A stretch of 49,316 bases of DNA from Mizugakiibacter sediminis. GTDB taxonomy: Bacteria > Pseudomonadota > Gammaproteobacteria > Xanthomonadales > Rhodanobacteraceae. The stretch is taken from NCBI RefSeq assembly GCF_000953855.2, contig NZ_DF970255.1:1-49316 (forward strand), given 5' to 3'. The notes under the pieces were generated by a model. It was not told where the DNA came from, did not search any database, and saw only the letters and a list, made by a program, of their open reading frames with translations. The position numbers and the translations under genes were made by a program. Positions within the stretch are counted from its first letter, which is position 1, and each line of letters begins with the position of its first letter. This document shows, in pieces, positions 33,207 to 43,362 of the stretch.

Positions 33207-33412
33207 CGCGGACTCCAAACGAGATCATCCGCGCACGCCGCGCGCGCGCGGAAAAGACGGAGCCGCCGGTGTACTTCGATGGAGCGCTCCGCCGGTTCGA
33301 CACCCCTCGGGGTGGACCGGCGTAAGCGGGTCAGCCGCGCGAGGGGGACTTCAGGTATGCAGGTCTAGGGCAACTGCAACTGTCCACGCAGACGGACCTC
33401 TTGCGGGAAGGA
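33207..33412 (-). promoter_or_regulatory. Structured mgtA leader, candidate attenuator/Mg2+-responsive element
   Basis: About 205 nt lie between the predicted start site (near 33412) and the mgtA ATG. In transcript order: a possible 18-codon leader ORF (33387 to 33331), hairpin A with outer arms CGCCGGT (33316-33322) and ACCGGCG (33290-33296) around inner stem CACCC/GGGTG, then hairpin B formed by CGGAGC (33286-33291) and GCTCCG (33258-33263), followed by TCTTTTC (33251-33257). A and B share bases 33290-33291, so they exclude each other, and B plus the U-rich run looks like a weak terminator. No conserved M-box core is seen. Functional reading is inference. Confidence 0.4.
33331..33387 (-). 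CDS. Possible 18-residue leader peptide of mgtA
   Basis: GTG-initiated short frame VDSCSCPRPAYLKSPSRG ending in TGA, with AAGAGG 9 bases upstream of the GTG. It has three prolines and two cysteines and stops 8 bases before hairpin A of the leader. Salmonella mgtA has a short proline-containing leader peptide (MgtL) in the same position, which is the reason to list it; there is no sequence similarity claim. A frame this short can easily occur by chance. Confidence 0.25.
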   Translation of the reverse strand: MDSCSCPRPAYLKSPSRG

Positions 33413-33418
33413 TGCGCA

Positions 33419-33447
33419 AGGTTAAACGCGGTGGCGCAGGCGGTCAA
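33419..33447 (-). promoter_or_regulatory. Putative mgtA promoter
   Basis: On the minus strand TTGACC (33442-33447), a 17-bp spacer, then TAACCT (33419-33424). The -35 overlaps the lpxK stop codon (33444-33446). The predicted start near 33412 creates the long mgtA leader. A good -35 and spacing make this one of the better promoters in the window. Confidence 0.45.
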
Positions 33448-34439
33448 CGCCGTCGGCGCGATGCTTCGCGCAGGCGTTCAGCGACGGCGTCGAGAAAGCC
33501 CGGCGCAAGCTTCGCGTCGACCGGCAGGCTCCACCAGCGCGGCGCGGCGAACGGCCGGCACTTCACCGCGTCCTTCTCGGTCATCAGCACCGGCAGCGCA
33601 TCGCCGAAGGCGAGATCGGCCGGCGCGAAGGCGTGGTGATCCGGGAACGGATGCGCGATCACCTCGATGCCGGCCGCGCGCAGGCCGGCGAAGAAGCGCC
33701 CGGGGTTGCCGATGCCGGCGACGGCGTGCACGCGCTGGCCGGCGAACGCGGCCAGCGGCCGCGGTCGTTCCGCGCCGACCAACGGTTCGACGTAACGCGC
33801 CTCCAGCGTCATCGCCACCTCGCCCGGCGCCGCGCTGCCGCCGTTGCAGACGCGGAAATCGACCGTCGCCAGGCGCGCCGGCGGCTCGCGCAACGGCCCG
33901 GCCGGCAGCAGGCGGCCGTTGCCGAAGCGGCGGTCGCCGTCGATCACGCAGATCTCCACGTCGCGCGCCAGCCGGTAGTGCTGCAGGCCGTCGTCGGCGA
34001 TCACCGCGTCGACGCCCTGGGTCAGCAGCAGTCGCGCCGCGGCCGGGCGGTCCCTGCCGACCGCGACCGGCACGCCGGTGCGCGCGCGGATCAGGCAGGG
34101 TTCGTCGCCTTCCTCGCGCGGGTCGCTGCCGTCGTCGAGCAGGCGGTTGCCGCGGCGCGAGCCGCCGTAGCCGCGGCTGACCACGCCCGGACTGAAACCG
34201 CGCGCGCGCAGCCCCTGCGCCAGCGCGATCGTCAGCGGCGTCTTGCCGGTGCCGCCGGCGGTGAGGTTGCCGACCACCACCACCGGCAGCGGCAGGCGCT
34301 GCGCCGACAGCCAGCCGCGCCGGTACAGCGCGCGGCGCAGCGCGGTCGCGCCGCCGTACAGCGCGGCGACCGGCCGTGTCCACGGCGGCGGCGGCAGGTC
34401 GGCGTACCAGCGCTGCTGCAGGCGGTCCAGCCAGGCCAT
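33444..34439 (-). CDS. lpxK: Tetraacyldisaccharide 4'-kinase
   Basis: 331-residue inner-membrane-associated kinase that phosphorylates the 4' position of the lipid A disaccharide precursor, the sixth step of Raetz-pathway lipid A synthesis. Seen: N-terminal membrane-binding helix region (WTRPVAALYGGATALRR), Walker A GNLTAGGTGKTPL at residues 57-69, GVVSRGYGG just after, and DAVIADDGLQHYRLARD (Walker B/catalytic Asp region, about 143-159). The C-terminus has the usual HPFPDHHAFAPADL. Length matches E. coli LpxK (328). It starts 6 bases after the msbA stop, in the lipid A operon exbB-exbD-msbA-lpxK. Confidence 0.96.
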   Translation of the reverse strand: MAWLDRLQQRWYADLPPPPWTRPVAALYGGATALRRALYRRGWLSAQRLPLPVVVVGNLTAGGTGKTPLTIALAQGLRARGFSPGVVSRGYGGSRRGNRLLDDGSDPREEGDEPCLIRARTGVPVAVGRDRPAAARLLLTQGVDAVIADDGLQHYRLARDVEICVIDGDRRFGNGRLLPAGPLREPPARLATVDFRVCNGGSAAPGEVAMTLEARYVEPLVGAERPRPLAAFAGQRVHAVAGIGNPGRFFAGLRAAGIEVIAHPFPDHHAFAPADLAFGDALPVLMTEKDAVKCRPFAAPRWWSLPVDAKLAPGFLDAVAERLREASRRRR

Positions 34440-34445
34440 CGCCGC

Positions 34446-36205
<1,760 letters not shown>

Positions 36206-36209
<4 letters not shown>

Positions 36210-36637
36210 TTGCCGCGCGGCTCCGCGGACGGCGTGGTGGCGATGCTGAGGCGGGTGAAGCCGAGCTGGGCCAGCGCGTCCATCGCCGTGACCACCGACT
36301 GGTGCGGCGTCATCGCGTCGGCGCGCAGCAGCACCGGGCGATCGTGGTCGTCGCCGGCCACTCTCGCGATCGCCTGCTTGAGGCTGTCGACATCGGTGCC
36401 CAGCACCTCGTCGGAGCCGACCGAGTAGTGGCCTTCGCGGTCGACCATCAGGATCAGGGCGTCGCGCTGGTCCTGGGCCGGCTGCGCGCTGGCCTCGGGC
36501 AATGTCACCTTCATGCGCGCGTGCTGCACGAAAGTGGTGGTCATCACGAAGAACATCAGCAGCGTGAGGAGCACGTCGATCAGCGAGATCACGTTGATCT
36601 CGAAATCGTCCTCGCGCCGCGCCTGGCCGATGCGCAT
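36206..36637 (-). CDS. exbD: ExbD/TolR-family biopolymer transport protein
   Basis: 143-residue inner-membrane stator subunit with one N-terminal transmembrane helix (about residues 14-36) and a periplasmic domain. Seen: EINVISLIDVLLTLLMFFVMTT, where Asp21 is the conserved proton-carrying residue in the membrane helix, and the periplasmic part VDREGHYSVGSDEV typical of ExbD/TolR. With ExbB it forms a proton-driven motor usually energising TonB or Tol. No tonB or tol gene is adjacent; instead it is coupled by a 4-bp overlap to msbA. It lies 9 bases after exbB. Confidence 0.93.
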
Positions 36638-36646
36638 GGCCCGCCC

Positions 36647-37297
36647 TCAGCGCGCCACCCGCGCGGGCGCCGGCGCGGACGCCACGGCCGGTTCGACGGG
36701 CGCGGTCAGCTCGTCCAGCAGCAGCGTCGCCTGCTGCTCCATCTCCACCACGTAGCCGGCCACGCGCGAACGGAAGTAGCGGTGCAGCGCATACGCCGGG
36801 ATCGCCACCACCAGGCCGGTGGCGGTGCACACCAGCGCCTCGCCGATGCCGCCGGCCATCTTCAGCGGGTCGCCGACGCCGTTGACCATCACCGCGAGGA
36901 ACATGCGGATCAGGCCGATCACCGTGCCCAGCAGGCCGAGCAGCGGCGAGATCAGCGCGATCGTGCCGAGCGTGTTGAGGAAGCGCTCCAGGCGGTGCAC
37001 GACGTGGCGGCCGGTGTCCTCGATGCGTTCCTTGACGATGTCGCGCGAGCGGTTGCGCACCGCCAGCGCGCCGGCCAGCAGCTCGCCCAGCGGCGAGTTG
37101 TCGCGCAGCGCCTGCAGGTGCTCCGGATCGAGCTTGCGCGAACGCGCCCAGGTGCGCACCTGGTCGCCCAGGCCCGGCGGCATCACCGCGCGCCGGCGCA
37201 GCGTCCAGAACCGCTCGAGGATGATCGCCAGCGCGATCGCCGAACACAGCAGGATGGGCAGCATCGCCCAGCCGCCCGCCATCAGGATTTCGAGCAC
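36647..37297 (-). CDS. exbB: ExbB/TolQ/MotA-family proton channel protein
   Basis: 216-residue inner-membrane protein with three predicted transmembrane segments: near the N-terminus (WAMLPILLCSAIALAIILE), and a pair in the C-terminal half (ALISPLLGLLGTVIGLIRMF and GEALVCTATGLVVAIPAYALH). The Gly/Thr-rich LLGLLGTVIGLI and EALVCTATGLVVAIPA blocks are the MotA_ExbB signatures. I place the start at GTG 37297 (VLEILMAGGW) because GGAGGG lies 4-5 bases upstream and it matches the family N-terminus; the ATG at 37321 adds eight unrelated residues. First gene of exbB-exbD-msbA-lpxK. Confidence 0.93.
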   Translation of the reverse strand: MLEILMAGGWAMLPILLCSAIALAIILERFWTLRRRAVMPPGLGDQVRTWARSRKLDPEHLQALRDNSPLGELLAGALAVRNRSRDIVKERIEDTGRHVVHRLERFLNTLGTIALISPLLGLLGTVIGLIRMFLAVMVNGVGDPLKMAGGIGEALVCTATGLVVAIPAYALHRYFRSRVAGYVVEMEQQATLLLDELTAPVEPAVASAPAPARVAR

Positions 37298-37336
37298 GCA
37301 ACCCTCCGCCAACCGCCACATCGGATGCGAGGCCGC

Positions 37337-37345
37337 ATCATACCA
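37337..37345 (-). promoter_or_regulatory. Extended -10 promoter for exbB-exbD-msbA-lpxK
   Basis: On the minus strand TGG-TATGAT (TATGAT at 37337-37342, TG extension within 37343-37345), about 40 bases before the exbB GTG. No clear -35, as is common with extended -10 promoters. It lies in the 93-bp gap after comEC. Confidence 0.45.
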
Positions 37346-37390
37346 GCGAACCGGCGCCGGCCTGTGTCGCGGTTGGCAGTGCGCGCCGGC

Positions 37391-39724
37391 CTATTCGCGC
37401 CAGTAGCGACGGCTCTGCGCGCGCCAGGACTCGGGCGGCCGCGGCGGCGCGTCGGCGGGAAAGCGCACGCGCACGGCGCCGGCCCATGCGGTGTCCAGCA
37501 GCGGCACGCCGGCGGCGGCGTAGCGCGCCGACACTTCCGGGTGCGGATGGCCGAAACGGTTGCGCCAGCCGGCGGAGACGATCGCCCACGCCGGGCGCAG
37601 CGCGGCCAGGAACGGCGCCGACGAGGAGCTGCGGCTGCCGTGATGCGGCACCACCAGCACCAGCGGCGGACCGTCGCCGACGGCGGCGGCGATGCCGGGC
37701 TCGACGCTGGCGTCGACGTCGCTCGGCAGCAGCAAGCGGCCGCCGCCGCCCTCGACGAGCAGCACGCAGGCGCCGTCGTTGCCCGTCCTCGTCCCCGGCT
37801 CCCGCGGATACAGCATGCGGAAGCGCACGCCGTCCCAGGTCCAGGCCTGGCCGGCGCGGCACGGCGCCAGCGGCAGGACGCCGCGCGCGGGCTCGCCGCC
37901 CAGCAGCCGCGCCTGCGGGAAGGCCGCGGCCACGGCCGGCGCGCCGCCGGCGTGATCGTTGTCGCCGTGGCTGACCACCAGCGCGTCGAGGCCGCGCACG
38001 CCGAGCGCGTGCAACGCCGGCACCGCCACCGCGGCGCCGAGGTCGAAGCCGGACGCATAACGCGCGCCGGCATCGAACAGCAGCGCGTGCCCGCGCGTGC
38101 GCACCAGCACGGACAGGCCCTGCCCCACGTCCAGCACCACGGCCTCGAAGCCGCCCGGCGGCGGCAGCGCCGCGCGCGGCCACAGCAGCGGCAGGAACAG
38201 CAATGCGCCCAGCGCGCGCGCCGGCATGCCGCGCGGCAGCAGCAGCCACAGCGCCCCCAGCGAGGCCAGCGCGAACGCGGCCAGGCCGGGTTCGGGAAAA
38301 TACCCGTGCGCGCAGGGCCAGGCCGCCATGCGTTCCAGCAGCCACCACTGCGCGCGCAGCAGCGCGGCGGCCAGATGCAGCAGCGGCACGCCCAGCGCGG
38401 GCAGCGGCAGCAGCAGCGCGGTCGCCAGCAGCGTCAGCGGCACGATCACGAAGCTGACGAACGGCATCGCGACCAGGTTGGCCAGCGGTCCGACCAGCGA
38501 ACTCTGCCCGAAGAACCACACGCCGAGCGGCAGCAGCGCCACCGCCATCACGCCTTGCGCCGCGCCCAACTCGTGCACCAGCCCGCGCCAGCCGCGCGGC
38601 GCGCGCCCGATCACCAGCACCAGGAAGGCCACGCCGACGAACGACAGCCAGAAACCGGCCGACAGCACGGCCAGCGGGTCGGCCAGCAGGATCGCCGCCA
38701 GCGCCAGACCGAGCGTGTGCGCGGCTCCCGGCGCGCGCCGCGACAGCCGCGCCAGCGCCACCACGCCGATCATCAGCAGCGTGCGCAGGGTCGGCAGGCC
38801 CAGCCCCGCCAGCGCGCCGTAGGCGCACGCCGCCAGCAGCGCCGCCGGCGCCTCCGCCCGCGGCCGCGGCAGGCGTTCGCCCAGCGCCGGCCACAGCCGC
38901 CACAGGCCGCGCACCAGCCACGCCGCCAGCACGCCGGCCAGGCCGACGTGCAGCCCGGAGATCGCGATCAGGTGGCCGGTGCCGGTGGCGCGCAGCACGC
39001 TCCAGTCGGCGTCGTCGAGGCCGCGCTGGTCGCCGACCGCCAGCGCCTGCAGGAGGCGCGCGGTCGGCGCATCCTCCGGCAGCGCAGCGGCGATCGCCGC
39101 GGCGAGCCGCGCGCGCAGACGATCGACGCAGGGACTTTCGCCGAGCCGCCGGTGCGCGCCGTCGTCGCGCACGTAGCCGACGGCGACGATGCCGCGCTCC
39201 AGCGCGTGCCGCTCGCCGTCGAAGCCGCCGGGGTCGATCAGTCCGCGCGGCCGCTTCAGGCGCACGCGCAACGCCCAGCGCTCGCACGGCGCCAGCGCCG
39301 GCGCGCCGCCGTACCAGGCCAGGCGCACCAGGCCGCGCAGCGGCAGCGGCGCCCCGTCCAGCGCGGCGGATGTCACGCGCAGTTCGAAACGCGTTTCGTG
39401 CGCGCCGGCGCGCGGCAGGTCGTCGATCGCGCCGATCACGTCCACGTCGCGGCCCTCCAGCGCGCGCGGCAGGCGCGCGTCCAGGGCCAGATCGGCGCGC
39501 AGCGCGGCCCAGCCGAAGCCGGCCACGACGATCGCCGGCCACAACAGGCGCGGCCGCCGCCACGCCAGCAGCGGGGCGAGCAGGATCGCGATGACATCGA
39601 CCGCGCGCGGCGGCAGCGCGGGCAGCGCCTGCACCGCCAGCACGCCGGCCAGCAGCGCGACGCCGGCCGCCAGCCCGCCGGGCGGCGCGTGCGACGACGG
39701 GCGTCCCTGCCCCGGCGCGGTCAT
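37391..39724 (-). CDS. comEC: DNA internalization competence protein ComEC/Rec2
   Basis: 777-residue polytopic inner-membrane protein forming the channel for transformation DNA. Order: N-terminal DUF4131 region with two or three helices, OB-like part, Competence domain with many transmembrane helices (GTGHLIAISGLHVGLAGVLA, a family hallmark near 230-250; LPTLRTLLMIGVVALARL), and a C-terminal metallo-beta-lactamase-like domain (VVLDVGQGLSVLVRT, VVSHGDNDHAGGAP with HxDxDH-type metal ligands, LVVPHHGSRSSS). Full length, no frameshift. The ATG at 39724 lies 7 bases after the lolD stop, so it is likely co-transcribed with lolC-lolD. Other DNA-uptake genes are not in the window. Confidence 0.95.
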   Translation of the reverse strand: MTAPGQGRPSSHAPPGGLAAGVALLAGVLAVQALPALPPRAVDVIAILLAPLLAWRRPRLLWPAIVVAGFGWAALRADLALDARLPRALEGRDVDVIGAIDDLPRAGAHETRFELRVTSAALDGAPLPLRGLVRLAWYGGAPALAPCERWALRVRLKRPRGLIDPGGFDGERHALERGIVAVGYVRDDGAHRRLGESPCVDRLRARLAAAIAAALPEDAPTARLLQALAVGDQRGLDDADWSVLRATGTGHLIAISGLHVGLAGVLAAWLVRGLWRLWPALGERLPRPRAEAPAALLAACAYGALAGLGLPTLRTLLMIGVVALARLSRRAPGAAHTLGLALAAILLADPLAVLSAGFWLSFVGVAFLVLVIGRAPRGWRGLVHELGAAQGVMAVALLPLGVWFFGQSSLVGPLANLVAMPFVSFVIVPLTLLATALLLPLPALGVPLLHLAAALLRAQWWLLERMAAWPCAHGYFPEPGLAAFALASLGALWLLLPRGMPARALGALLFLPLLWPRAALPPPGGFEAVVLDVGQGLSVLVRTRGHALLFDAGARYASGFDLGAAVAVPALHALGVRGLDALVVSHGDNDHAGGAPAVAAAFPQARLLGGEPARGVLPLAPCRAGQAWTWDGVRFRMLYPREPGTRTGNDGACVLLVEGGGGRLLLPSDVDASVEPGIAAAVGDGPPLVLVVPHHGSRSSSSAPFLAALRPAWAIVSAGWRNRFGHPHPEVSARYAAAGVPLLDTAWAGAVRVRFPADAPPRPPESWRAQSRRYWRE

Positions 39725-39731
39725 GGCGGCG

Positions 39732-40448
39732 CTAGGTGGTCTTCGGCCGCTCGTGCAGGCGGCCGCCGGACAGTTCCAGCACGCGGTCCATGCGCGCGGC
39801 CAACCGCGGGTCGTGGGTGACCAGCACGAAACTGGTGCCGATCTCGCGGTTCAGTTCCAGCATCAGCGTGTAGACCTGCGCCGCGTTCTTCTCGTCGAGG
39901 TTGCCGGTCGGCTCGTCGCCGAGGATGCAGGCCGGCCGCGTCACCAGCGCGCGCGCCACCGCGCAGCGCTGGCGTTCGCCGCCGGACAGCTCGCCCGGCT
40001 TGTGCTCGAGGCGCGCGCCGAGCCCGACGCGCTCCAGCAGTTCCTGCGCGCGCTGCTTCGCCTCGGCGATCGGCGTGCCGCGGATCAGCAGCGGCATCGC
40101 CACGTTCTCCAGCGCGGTGAATTCCGGCAGCAGGTGGTGGAACTGGTAGATGAAGCCCAGCGAGCGGTTGCGCACACGGCCGCGCTCGGCGTCGGACAGC
40201 CTCGACAGCGTGCGCCCTTCGACTTCCACCTCGCCCGCGCTCAGCGTGTCGAGGCCGCCGAGGATGTGCAGCAGCGTGCTCTTGCCGGCGCCCGAGGCGC
40301 CGATGATCGCCAGCGTCTCGCCGCGGCGCAGGCTGAAGCTGACGTCGCCCAGCACCTCGGTGCGCAGCTTGCCTTCCTGGTAGGTCTTGGCCACGCGCTC
40401 GGCGCGCAGCACGATGTCGTTGCTCTCGCCCATGCGCGTCTCACTCAT
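39732..40448 (-). CDS. lolD: Lipoprotein-releasing system ATPase
   Basis: 238-residue ABC ATPase that powers extraction of outer-membrane lipoproteins from the inner membrane to LolA. Seen: Walker [10 protein letters not shown] (50-58), [18 protein letters not shown] (Q loop and LolD-typical FHHLLPEF), signature [16 protein letters not shown], Walker [14 protein letters not shown] and switch His in [11 protein letters not shown]. The ATG at 40448 overlaps the lolC stop by 8 bp, a tightly coupled pair. An in-frame Met6 is an alternative start. Confidence 0.96.
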   Translation of the reverse strand: MSETRMGESNDIVLRAERVAKTYQEGKLRTEVLGDVSFSLRRGETLAIIGASGAGKSTLLHILGGLDTLSAGEVEVEGRTLSRLSDAERGRVRNRSLGFIYQFHHLLPEFTALENVAMPLLIRGTPIAEAKQRAQELLERVGLGARLEHKPGELSGGERQRCAVARALVTRPACILGDEPTGNLDEKNAAQVYTLMLELNREIGTSFVLVTHDPRLAARMDRVLELSGGRLHERPKTT

Positions 40449-41691
40449 AGCGCAGCGCCTGCGCCGGCTCGGTGCGGGCGGCGCGGCGCGCCGGATAGAT
40501 CGTCGCCAGCAGCGAGAACAGGAACGACAGCGAGGCGATCCAGCCGACGTCGCGCCAGTGCAGGTCGCTGGGCAGCTCGCTGATGTAGTAGACGTCCGGC
40601 GAGAGGAACACCACGCCGAAGGTGTGCTCGATCCATTTCACGATCGCCTCGAGGTTCAGCGCCAGCAGCACGCCGAACAGCACGCCCAGCGCGATGCCGA
40701 TCAGCCCGACCAGCAGGCCCTGCACCATGAACACGCCCATGATGCTGCGCGGCGTGGCGCCGAGCGTGCGCAGGATGGCGATGTCGGCCTGCTTGTCGGT
40801 GACCAGCATCACCAGCGTCGAGACCAGGTTGAACGCGGCCACGGCGACGATCAGCGAGAGGATGATGAACATCACCTTCTTCTCCATCGACACGGCGCGG
40901 AAGAAGTTGGCGTGGCCCTGCATCCAGTCCTGCACGCGGTAGAGCTGGCCGAGCTGGTCGGCGAGATCGCGGGCGACGCCGTAGGCGCGGAACATGTCGT
41001 CGAGGCGCAGGCGGATGCCGGTGGGGCCGTTCATGTCGTACAGCCGCTCGGCGTCCTGCATGTGCATCACCGCGAGGCCCGAGTCGTACTCCTCCATGCC
41101 GGCCTCGAAGATGCCGACGACGGTGAAGCGGCGCAGCCGCGGCACCGCGCCGACCGGCGTGGCGCGCACCTGGTTGGCGGCGACCGCGATCACCTTGTCG
41201 CCGACGTCGACGCCGAGCTGCAGCGCGAGCTCGCGCCCGAGGATGATGCCGTAGCCGCCCGGCTTCAGGTCGGACAGGCGGCCCGCGACCATCTTGCGGT
41301 CGATGTCGGAGACGTTGGGCTCCATCTCCGGCAGCACGCCGCGGACGGCCGCGCCGGCGCCGTCGCGGCGCATGCCCTGCAGCAGCGCGAAGCCGTCGAC
41401 GTAGGGCGCGGCGCCGAGCACGTGCCGGTTGGCCTTGGCGATGGCGATCGCGTGCGGCCAGTCCTGCACCGCCTCGCCGACGCCGGAGATGGTGGCGTGC
41501 GCGACCATGCCGAGGATGCGCGTGCGCAACTCCTTGTCGAAGCCGTTCATCACCGAGATCACCGCGATCAGCGCGGTCACGCCGACGGCGATGCCGAGCA
41601 TCGACACCAGCGAGATGAACGAGATGAAGTGGTTGCGGCGCTTGGCGCGCGTGTAGCGCAGGCCGATGAAGAGCTCGAGCGGTCGGAACAT
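40441..41691 (-). CDS. lolC: Lipoprotein-releasing system permease (LolC/LolE family, possibly LolF)
   Basis: 416-residue permease with the LolC/E topology: one transmembrane helix near the N-terminus ([21 protein letters not shown]), a long periplasmic loop (about residues 50-265), then three helices ([26 protein letters not shown]-type region [22 protein letters not shown], and [18 protein letters not shown]) in the FtsX fold. N-terminus [23 protein letters not shown] is the family signature. The ATG at 41691 gives this N-terminus; the upstream open frame is not conserved. E. coli has separate LolC and LolE flanking LolD; only one permease gene is present here, so a homodimeric LolF-type arrangement is possible. 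Confidence 0.93.
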   Translation of the reverse strand: MFRPLELFIGLRYTRAKRRNHFISFISLVSMLGIAVGVTALIAVISVMNGFDKELRTRILGMVAHATISGVGEAVQDWPHAIAIAKANRHVLGAAPYVDGFALLQGMRRDGAGAAVRGVLPEMEPNVSDIDRKMVAGRLSDLKPGGYGIILGRELALQLGVDVGDKVIAVAANQVRATPVGAVPRLRRFTVVGIFEAGMEEYDSGLAVMHMQDAERLYDMNGPTGIRLRLDDMFRAYGVARDLADQLGQLYRVQDWMQGHANFFRAVSMEKKVMFIILSLIVAVAAFNLVSTLVMLVTDKQADIAILRTLGATPRSIMGVFMVQGLLVGLIGIALGVLFGVLLALNLEAIVKWIEHTFGVVFLSPDVYYISELPSDLHWRDVGWIASLSFLFSLLATIYPARRAARTEPAQALRYE

Positions 41692-41820
41692 GTCGGATGG
41701 GAGGTCGGCGGCGGAGCGCGCCGCTTCGGCAGAACCGGCGCCGGCTCTGGGACCACGGTGCGCGCGCAGAGTGCCGCAAAGCGCCATCGAGCGGCAAGCG
41801 GCGCCCGCCGCGCCGGCGCG

Positions 41821-42243
41821 TCAGACGATGCCCTGCCCCGCGCCCAGGCGCACGCGCAGGCGCCGCCGGGTGTCGGCGTCGAGATTGTCGGGCAGCAGCA
41901 CCAGCGCGGCGCGCGAGCCCGCGCCCCAGGCCAGCCGCAGCACGATCAGCGGCCCCAGCACGCGCGCGCCGCGCAGCGTGCCGGCGGCATCCCGGCCGTC
42001 GGCCAGGGCGAGTTCGACGGCGCCGTCGCCGCGCAGGCGCAGCGCGCGCAACGGCGGGCGGCGCAGGCGCGCCACGTCGCGGATCGCATAGGCCACGGCA
42101 GCGACGGCCAGCGCGAAGCGCAGCCAGCCGGGCAGCCCGCTGCTCGCGATCGCCAGCACGGCGAGCGCGGCCACGGCCCACAGCGCCGCGATCAGCGCGC
42201 GCGACGGCCGGTACTCAAAGCCGATGGTGGGCGCGGATTTCAT
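41821..42243 (-). CDS. ygfX: YgfX-family membrane protein
   Basis: 140-residue protein with two adjacent transmembrane segments (about residues 16-34 and 39-55) and a short cytoplasmic domain ending in LLPDNLDADTRRRLRVRL, the usual YgfX terminus. The start of the protein (FEYRPSRALIAAL) fits the family. YgfX is encoded next to SdhE (YgfY) in many proteobacteria, and here overlaps sdhE by 29 bp. E. coli YgfX has been described as CptA, a toxin affecting cytoskeletal proteins, while other work ties the pair to flavinylation and membrane association; given its place behind sdhCDAB, I favour a role with SdhE. Function not settled. Confidence 0.78.
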   Translation of the reverse strand: MKSAPTIGFEYRPSRALIAALWAVAALAVLAIASSGLPGWLRFALAVAAVAYAIRDVARLRRPPLRALRLRGDGAVELALADGRDAAGTLRGARVLGPLIVLRLAWGAGSRAALVLLPDNLDADTRRRLRVRLGAGQGIV

Positions 42244-42472
42244 CGACGATCGCCTGCCAGCGCGGATCGTCCGGGCGGGCGTGGCCCATCAGCCAGTCCC
42301 AGACGTCCGGATCCTGGCGCTCCAGCAGCGTCTCGAAGGCCGCGCGCGCGTCGGCGTCGGCGGACGCGTAGCGCTGCGCCAGCCACCAGCCGAGCAGCGC
42401 GTCGAGCTCCTTGGTGCCGCGCCGGCAGCGCCAGCGCAGGCGGCGCAGGCGGGCGTCGTCGTCCGCGGTCAT
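42215..42472 (-). CDS. sdhE: Succinate dehydrogenase flavin-assembly factor SdhE
   Basis: 85-residue helical-bundle protein (Sdh5/SDHAF2 family) that promotes covalent FAD attachment to SdhA. Seen: conserved RGxxE motif as RRGTKELDALLGWW (Arg18, Gly19, Glu22), FETLLERQDPDVWDWLMG (about 46-63) and a charged C-terminus. It starts 15 bases after sdhB, so it belongs to the sdh operon, and its 3' end overlaps ygfX. Confidence 0.94.
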   Translation of the reverse strand: MTADDDARLRRLRWRCRRGTKELDALLGWWLAQRYASADADARAAFETLLERQDPDVWDWLMGHARPDDPRWQAIVDEIRAHHRL

Positions 42473-42487
42473 GCTGTCGTCCCGGCG

Positions 42488-43273
42488 TCAGGTGCGACGC
42501 TGGATGATCAGCTTCTTGATCTCGGCGATCGCCTTGGCCGGGTTCAGGCCCTTCGGACAGGTGCGCGTGCAGTTGAGGATGGTGTGGCAGCGGTACAGGC
42601 GGAAGGAGTCCTCGAGTTCGTCGAGGCGCGCGCCGGTATCCTCGTCGCGCGAATCCACCACCCAGCGGTAGGCCTGCAGCAGCACCGCGGGGCCGAGGTA
42701 GCGGTCGCCGTTCCACCAGTGGCTCGGGCAGCCGGCGGTGCAACTGCCGCACAGGATGCACTCGTACAGGCCGTCCAGCTTCCTGCGGTCCTCGGGCGAC
42801 TGCAGGCGCTCGCGGTCGGCCGGCGGCGCGCTCTGCGTGCGCAGCCACGGCCGGATCGAGGCGAACTGCGCGTAGAAGTGCGTCAGGTCGGGCACCAGGT
42901 CCTTCACCACCGGCATCGCCGGCAGCGGGTAGATGTGCACCTCGCCGCCCCTGCAGTCGCCGATCGCCTTGGTGCAGGCCAGCGTGTTGGTGCCGTCGAT
43001 GTTCATCGCGCACGAGCCGCACACGCCCTCGCGACAGGAGCGCCGGAAGGTCAGCGTCGAGTCGATCTCGTTCTTGATCTTGATCAGCGCGTCCAGGACC
43101 ATCGGCCCGCAACTGGCGAGATCGACCTCGAAGGTGTCCATGCGCGGGTTCTGCCCGTCGTCCGGGTTCCAGCGGTACACCTTGAACACGCGCACCTGCT
43201 TCGCGCCGGGCTTGGCCGGGAAATGCTTGCCGGGCTGGATCCTGGAATTCTTGGGTAGCGTGAACTCGGCCAT
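42488..43273 (-). CDS. sdhB: Succinate dehydrogenase iron-sulfur subunit
   Basis: 261-residue subunit of complex II carrying the [2Fe-2S], [4Fe-4S] and [3Fe-4S] centres that pass electrons from FAD to quinone. Seen: plant-type ferredoxin ligands [15 protein letters not shown] followed by TLAC, then [12 protein letters not shown] and [17 protein letters not shown]. The N-terminal extension of about 25 residues before [12 protein letters not shown] is normal for the Xanthomonadales/alpha-type SdhB. The ATG at 43273 is preceded by an 89-bp gap after sdhA with no promoter seen. Confidence 0.97.
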   Translation of the reverse strand: MAEFTLPKNSRIQPGKHFPAKPGAKQVRVFKVYRWNPDDGQNPRMDTFEVDLASCGPMVLDALIKIKNEIDSTLTFRRSCREGVCGSCAMNIDGTNTLACTKAIGDCRGGEVHIYPLPAMPVVKDLVPDLTHFYAQFASIRPWLRTQSAPPADRERLQSPEDRRKLDGLYECILCGSCTAGCPSHWWNGDRYLGPAVLLQAYRWVVDSRDEDTGARLDELEDSFRLYRCHTILNCTRTCPKGLNPAKAIAEIKKLIIQRRT

Positions 43274-43362
43274 GAGAAGTCCTCAATCGATATCCTGGCG
43301 GCCGCCGCGCCGCGCGCATCGCCGTCCGCCCGCGCCGCCTTGTCGCGGCAGCGGGACCCTCA

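Noticed and set aside
28170-33368. A plus-strand open frame of over 1,700 codons across pbpC and mgtA
   Set aside because: Shadow of pbpC in another frame and antisense to mgtA; no domain and no ribosome site.
33207-33412. M-box (ykoK) Mg2+ riboswitch upstream of mgtA
   Set aside because: The conserved GUUAGGUGAGGCUCC-like core and the downstream conserved blocks are absent; only generic hairpins are seen.
41821-42472. CptA/CptB toxin-antitoxin pair
   Set aside because: The ygfX-sdhE pair sits at the end of an sdh operon, and the SdhE RGxxE motif is intact, so a flavinylation role fits better than a toxin system.
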